DNA from: Bacteroidales bacterium
GTDB lineage: Bacteria; Bacteroidota; Bacteroidia; Bacteroidales; F082
Direction of reading: 5' to 3'
Assembly (NCBI GenBank): GCA_015491905.1
Contig: WGGC01000041.1
Location: 1-64,000, forward strand
Length of the DNA: 64,000 nucleotides
Shown: piece after piece, positions 59,509 to 64,000 of the stretch
Layout: every line of letters starts with the position of its first letter
Position numbering within the stretch: the first letter of the stretch is position 1
Program-made: the position numbers and the translations under genes
The notes under the pieces: model-generated
Told to the model about the DNA's origin: nothing
Database searches by the model: none
Seen by the model: the letters and a program-made list of their open reading frames with translations, nothing else

Positions 59509-62500
59509 TTATTTATCAAAGCTTAGTTCTAAACCTAAACCACGTAGTTCATTAACCAACACGTTAAAAGATTCAGGAGTTCCGGTTTGTGGCATATTAT
59601 CCCCCTTAACTATAGCTTCATAAGCCTTTGCACGTCCATTTACATCATCAGATTTAACTGTAAGAATTTCCTGTAAAATATTAGCAGCACCAAAAGCTTC
59701 TAAGGCCCATACTTCCATTTCACCAAAACGCTGACCACCAAATTGAGCTTTTCCACCCAATGGTTGCTGAGTAATTAAAGAATATGGTCCGATAGAACGT
59801 GCATGCATTTTATCATCAATTAAATGATGTAATTTAAGCATATAAATATAGCCAACAGTAACAGGCTGATCAAAGCGTTTTCCTGTTCCTCCATCATATA
59901 AATAAACGCTTCCATTTTCAGGAAGTCCGGCTTTCTTCATATACTCATTAATCTGTTCAAGGGAAGCACCATCAAAAATAGGAGTAGCAAAATTAACTCC
60001 AAGCTTTACTCCTGCCCATGCCAATATAGTTTCATAAATCTGTCCCAGGTTCATACGAGAAGGTACACCCAAAGGATTTAAGACAATATCAACAGGAGTT
60101 CCGTCTTCCATAAATGGCATATCTTCTTCACGAACGATTTTAGCAACAATTCCCTTATTACCATGACGTCCGGCCATTTTATCACCCACTTTAAGTTTAC
60201 GCTTTTTAGCGATATAAACCTTTGCAAGCTGAACAATACCATTTGGCAATTCATCCCCAACAGAAGCAACAAACTTTTTACGATTATAAATCCCAAGAAG
60301 TTCTTTATATTTTATATTATAATTGTTCAACAAGCGCTGAATCAATAAATTCTTCTCTTTATCGGTTGTCCATTTACTTGAATTGATAGTAGTATAATCC
60401 AGACTATTCAGAATTTTTTGTGTAAATTTCGTTTTAGTTGGAACCACCATTTCTCCATATGTATTGGTTACTCCCTGGGAAGTTCTGTTACTTACTATTA
60501 CAGTAAGTTTATCAACCAACTTAGATTTTAAATCTGCGAATAACTTATTATACTCTTCATCCAGTTTTTCAATAAATTCTTTTTCCTGAGCTTTTGTTTT
60601 AGCACCTTTAACAGCTCGCGAAAATAAATGTTTCTCCAGAACAACACCACGTAAAGAAGGTGGCGCTTTCAAGGAGGCGTTTTTAACATCACCTGCTTTG
60701 TCACCAAAAATAGCACGAAGCAGTTTCTCTTCAGGAGTTGGGTCGCTTTCACCTTTCGGGGTAATTTTACCGATTAAAATATCTCCTTCTTTTACCTCAG
60801 CTCCAACACGAATCAGTCCGTGTTCATCCAAATCTTTTGTAGCTTCTGCACTAACATTAGGAATATCATTTGTTAATTCTTCTATTCCTCTCTTAGTATC
60901 TCTAACCTCAAGAGTAAACTCTTCAATATGAACAGAGGTAAACACATCTTCCTTTACTATTTTTTCAGAAATAACAATAGCATCTTCATAATTATATCCT
61001 TTCCAAGGCATGAAAGCTACTTTGACATTTCTTCCCAATGCAAGGTCACCTTTTTGAGTACCATATCCTTCGCACAACGGATCGCCTTTAGAAACCTTAT
61101 CTCCTGGCCTTACTATTGGCCTTAGATTGATAGAAGTATTTTGATTAGTCCGGCGGAACTTTGTAAGTTTATATTCTTTAATATCATCATCAAAACTTAC
61201 AAGTTTTTCCATCTCATCACGAGAGTAACGAATAATAATTTTTTTTGCGTCTACATATTCCACAACTCCATCGCCTTCAGCGGTAACCAAAACTCTACTA
61301 TCTCTGGCAACAAAAGGTTCAACACCCGTACCTACAATTGGAGCTTCAGGGTTTAATAATGGAACAGCCTGACGCATCATGTTAGACCCCATCAATGCCC
61401 TGTTAGCATCATCATGCTCAAGAAATGGAATTGATGAAGCGGCAATAGAAGCAATTTGATTAGGTGCGATATCAATTAAATCTACCTCTTCTCTGGGAGT
61501 AATTGGATAATCAGCCTGATAACGAACTTTTACTTTATTATTAACAAAAGAACCTTTATCATCAACAACAGTATTTGCCTGGGCAATTATTTTATCTTCC
61601 TCTTCCTCGGCACTTAAGTAAATTGGTTTGTGTTTATAATCTATAATTCCATCTACAACTTTACGATAAGGAGTTTCAATAAAACCAAGATGGTTAATTT
61701 TTGCAAATACACATAATGAAGATATCAAACCAATATTAGGACCTTCAGGAGTTTCTATTGTACATAATCTGCCATAATGAGTATAGTGAACATCACGAAC
61801 TTCAAACCCTGCTCTTTCGCGTGATAAACCACCTGGTCCCAATGCAGAAATTCTTCTTTTATGAGTTATTTCAGCCAAAGGATTTGTCTGATCCATAAAT
61901 TGAGATAGAGCATTTGTTCCAAAAAATGAATTAATAACAGAAGATAGTGTTTTAGCATTTATCAAATCGGAAGGTGTAAAAACCTCATTATCCCTTACAT
62001 TCATTCTTTCCCTAATAGTACGAGCCATACGGGCTAAACCAACACCAAACTGGCTATATAACTGTTCTCCTACAGTACGAACTCTACGGTTACTCAAATG
62101 ATCAATATCATCAACAATAGTTTTTTGATTCATCAATTTAATTAAATGACGAATAATCAAAACTATGTCTTCTTTGGTTAAAACTCTAACATCAGTTGGA
62201 GTATTTAATTCAAGTTTTTTATTTATACGATAACGTCCTACCTCACCAAGGTCATATCGTTTATCAGAAAAGAATAATCTGTCGAAAACACTTCTTGCTG
62301 TTTCTTCATCTGGTGGTAATGCGTTCCGCAATTGGAAATAAATATATTCAACAGCTTCTTTTTCAGAATTCGTTGTATCCTTTTGTAAAGTATTAAATAT
62401 AACAGCATAATCATTAATACTTTCATCATCTTTATGTAAAAGAATTGTTTTTACACCAGCATCAATTATTTGTTGAATATGTTCCTTTTCAAGAACAGTT

Positions 62501-63318
62501 TCACGTTCAATAATAACATCGTTACGCTCAATAGTAACAACTTCACCAGTATCTTCATCAACAAAATCTTCAAACCAGGATTTAACAACCCTGGCAGCCA
62601 AACTTCTCCCTAATACTCTTTTAAGTCCGGCTTTACTAACCTTAACCTCTTCAGCGAGATCAAAAATTTCAAGAATGTCATGGTCTGATTCAAAACCTAT
62701 GGCACGCAATAAGGTAGTAACAGGTAATTTCTTTTTTCTGTCGATATAAGCATACATTACGTTATTAATATCGGTAGAAAACTCAATCCATGACCCTTTA
62801 AAAGGAATAATTCTGGCGGAAAATAATTGAGTACCATTAGCATGGCGATGTTGACCAAAGAAAACACCAGGAGAACGGTGTAACTGTGAAACGATAACAC
62901 GTTCTGCTCCGTTAACAATAAATGTACCACGAGGGGTCATATAAGGAATCATCCCCAGGTAAACATCCTGAACAATGGTTTCAAAATCTTCGTGCTCGGG
63001 ATCTGTACAATAAAGCTTTAATTTAGCTTTAAGCGGTACACTATAAGTTAATCCACGTTCTAGACACTCATCAATGGTGTATCGTGGAGGATCAACAAAG
63101 TAGTCCAGAAATTCAAGGACAAAATTATTTCTTGCATCAGTAATAGGAAAGTTTTCAGAAAAAACCTTAAAAAGTCCTTCATTAATACGATTTTCCGTAT
63201 TTGTTTCCAATTGGAAGAAATCTTGAAAAGATTTTAATTGGACATCCAGAAAATCCGGATAAGGCATCAGGTTTTTCGTTGATGCGAAACTGATTCTTTC
63301 GGTTTTGTTTCCAGCCAA
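59509..63318 (-). CDS. rpoB: DNA-directed RNA polymerase subunit beta
   Basis: [56 protein letters not shown]. Confidence 0.99.
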   Translation of the reverse strand: MAGNKTERISFASTKNLMPYPDFLDVQLKSFQDFFQLETNTENRINEGLFKVFSENFPITDARNNFVLEFLDYFVDPPRYTIDECLERGLTYSVPLKAKLKLYCTDPEHEDFETIVQDVYLGMIPYMTPRGTFIVNGAERVIVSQLHRSPGVFFGQHRHANGTQLFSARIIPFKGSWIEFSTDINNVMYAYIDRKKKLPVTTLLRAIGFESDHDILEIFDLAEEVKVSKAGLKRVLGRSLAARVVKSWFEDFVDEDTGEVVTIERNDVIIERETVLEKEHIQQIIDAGVKTILLHKDDESINDYAVIFNTLQKDTTNSEKEAVEYIYFQLRNALPPDEETARSVFDRLFFSDKRYDLGEVGRYRINKKLELNTPTDVRVLTKEDIVLIIRHLIKLMNQKTIVDDIDHLSNRRVRTVGEQLYSQFGVGLARMARTIRERMNVRDNEVFTPSDLINAKTLSSVINSFFGTNALSQFMDQTNPLAEITHKRRISALGPGGLSRERAGFEVRDVHYTHYGRLCTIETPEGPNIGLISSLCVFAKINHLGFIETPYRKVVDGIIDYKHKPIYLSAEEEEDKIIAQANTVVDDKGSFVNNKVKVRYQADYPITPREEVDLIDIAPNQIASIAASSIPFLEHDDANRALMGSNMMRQAVPLLNPEAPIVGTGVEPFVARDSRVLVTAEGDGVVEYVDAKKIIIRYSRDEMEKLVSFDDDIKEYKLTKFRRTNQNTSINLRPIVRPGDKVSKGDPLCEGYGTQKGDLALGRNVKVAFMPWKGYNYEDAIVISEKIVKEDVFTSVHIEEFTLEVRDTKRGIEELTNDIPNVSAEATKDLDEHGLIRVGAEVKEGDILIGKITPKGESDPTPEEKLLRAIFGDKAGDVKNASLKAPPSLRGVVLEKHLFSRAVKGAKTKAQEKEFIEKLDEEYNKLFADLKSKLVDKLTVIVSNRTSQGVTNTYGEMVVPTKTKFTQKILNSLDYTTINSSKWTTDKEKNLLIQRLLNNYNIKYKELLGIYNRKKFVASVGDELPNGIVQLAKVYIAKKRKLKVGDKMAGRHGNKGIVAKIVREEDMPFMEDGTPVDIVLNPLGVPSRMNLGQIYETILAWAGVKLGVNFATPIFDGASLEQINEYMKKAGLPENGSVYLYDGGTGKRFDQPVTVGYIYMLKLHHLIDDKMHARSIGPYSLITQQPLGGKAQFGGQRFGEMEVWALEAFGAANILQEILTVKSDDVNGRAKAYEAIVKGDNMPQTGTPESFNVLVNELRGLGLELSFDK

Positions 63319-63413
63319 GGCTATATAGTTTTAGATTATAAATAAAACTGACAATAATATAATTACATGCCAGTAAATTAAGTCAGTAAGATGTAAAAGA
63401 ACAAATAGACGCA

Positions 63414-63442
63414 AACCTCTAACCCATATTGGGTTAGAGGTT
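63414..63442 (-). other. 13-bp perfect hairpin between rplL and rpoB
   Basis: aacctctaaccca-tat-tgggttagaggtt; no T tract immediately following on the minus strand. Confidence 0.75.
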
Positions 63443-63463
63443 ACATCTTTTTTAAAAAAAATA

Positions 63464-63841
63464 TTACTTAATTTCTACCTCAGCACCAGCACCTTCAAGC
63501 TGAGTTTTTAAGGCTTCTGCCTCATCTTTGGTAACGCCTTCTTTGATAGCTTTTGGTGCAGCATCAACTAGTCCTTTAGATTCCTTTAAACCTAAACTGG
63601 TAAGTTCTTTAACCAATTTAACAACAGCCAGTTTAGACTGTCCGGCACTTTTAAGGATAACATCAAAAGAAGTTTGCTCTTCAGCTGCATCTTCACCAGC
63701 ACCGGCACCAGGACCAGCAACAGCTACAGCAGCAGCGGCCGGTTCAATACCATATTCGTTTTTTAAAATTTCAGCTAGTTCATTAACTTCTTTAACAGTA
63801 AGGTTAACTAATTGTTCTGCAAATGCTTTTAAATCTGCCAT
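63464..63841 (-). CDS. rplL: 50S ribosomal protein L7/L12
   Basis: [29 protein letters not shown]...[30 protein letters not shown]. Confidence 0.98.
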   Translation of the reverse strand: MADLKAFAEQLVNLTVKEVNELAEILKNEYGIEPAAAAVAVAGPGAGAGEDAAEEQTSFDVILKSAGQSKLAVVKLVKELTSLGLKESKGLVDAAPKAIKEGVTKDEAEALKTQLEGAGAEVEIK

Positions 63842-63893
63842 TTTTGTTATTTTTTAATTATTATGAATTCGTTTTACTAAAATATTTTTACCA

Positions 63894-64000
63894 TTATTCA
63901 GATTTCTCTGATAAGGTTTTAAGAATACCGGTTAAATTATTACCACCGGATTGCAGAGCTGAAACAACATTTTTTGCAGGAGATTGCAATAAAGCAACCA
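63894..64000 (-). CDS. rplJ: 50S ribosomal protein L10, C-terminal part (5' truncated by window edge)
   Basis: Reverse-complement reading ..VALLQSPAKNVVSALQSGGNNLTGILKTLSEKSE*; position directly upstream of rplL. Confidence 0.93.
   Translation of the reverse strand, partial: VALLQSPAKNVVSALQSGGNNLTGILKTLSEKSE

Noticed and set aside
61800-61960. Rifampicin-resistance substitutions in the RpoB cluster
   Set aside because: [27 protein letters not shown] retains the susceptible residues at the usual D, H and S positions.
1-64000. CRISPR arrays, prophage, IS elements, rRNA operons, toxin-antitoxin or defence islands
   Set aside because: No regular spaced repeats, transposase, integrase, phage structural or defence-type proteins were recognised; gene content is mostly core.

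Overview
64 kb of an AT-rich Bacteroidota (probably Bacteroidales-like) chromosome. Placement rests on TAnnTTTG -7 promoter elements, start sites without strong Shine-Dalgarno motifs, an Alternative Complex III operon, a TamL-like lipoprotein barrel and DUF5723/DUF4294-like proteins. Most of the window is core or housekeeping: rplJ(partial)-rplL-rpoB-rpoC, rpsF-rpsR-rplI, tig-clpP-clpX, miaA, pcm, msrAB, actABCDEF, tRNA-Val and tRNA-Leu. I see no CRISPR array, prophage, transposase, integrase or rRNA. The observations most worth a second look are: (1) a 135-bp nested-hairpin element present twice at exactly the same length, each copy ending at the start codon of an unrelated gene (2394-2528 and 14371-14505); (2) a TetR / LolA-like / FtsX-FtsX / LolD-like ATPase / beta-barrel operon with a palindromic operator candidate; (3) a small His-rich protein next to a ZnuD-like TonB receptor; (4) a coupled 3beta-HSD-like epimerase and 5alpha-steroid-reductase-like pair; (5) a 330-bp tandem duplication of a cytochrome c domain inside ActA; (6) a Gfo/Idh-like protein without the usual EKP motif; (7) several orphan hairpins. 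I did not find a clearly novel multi-gene defence or mobile system. All family calls come from reading the protein sequences, not from database searches.
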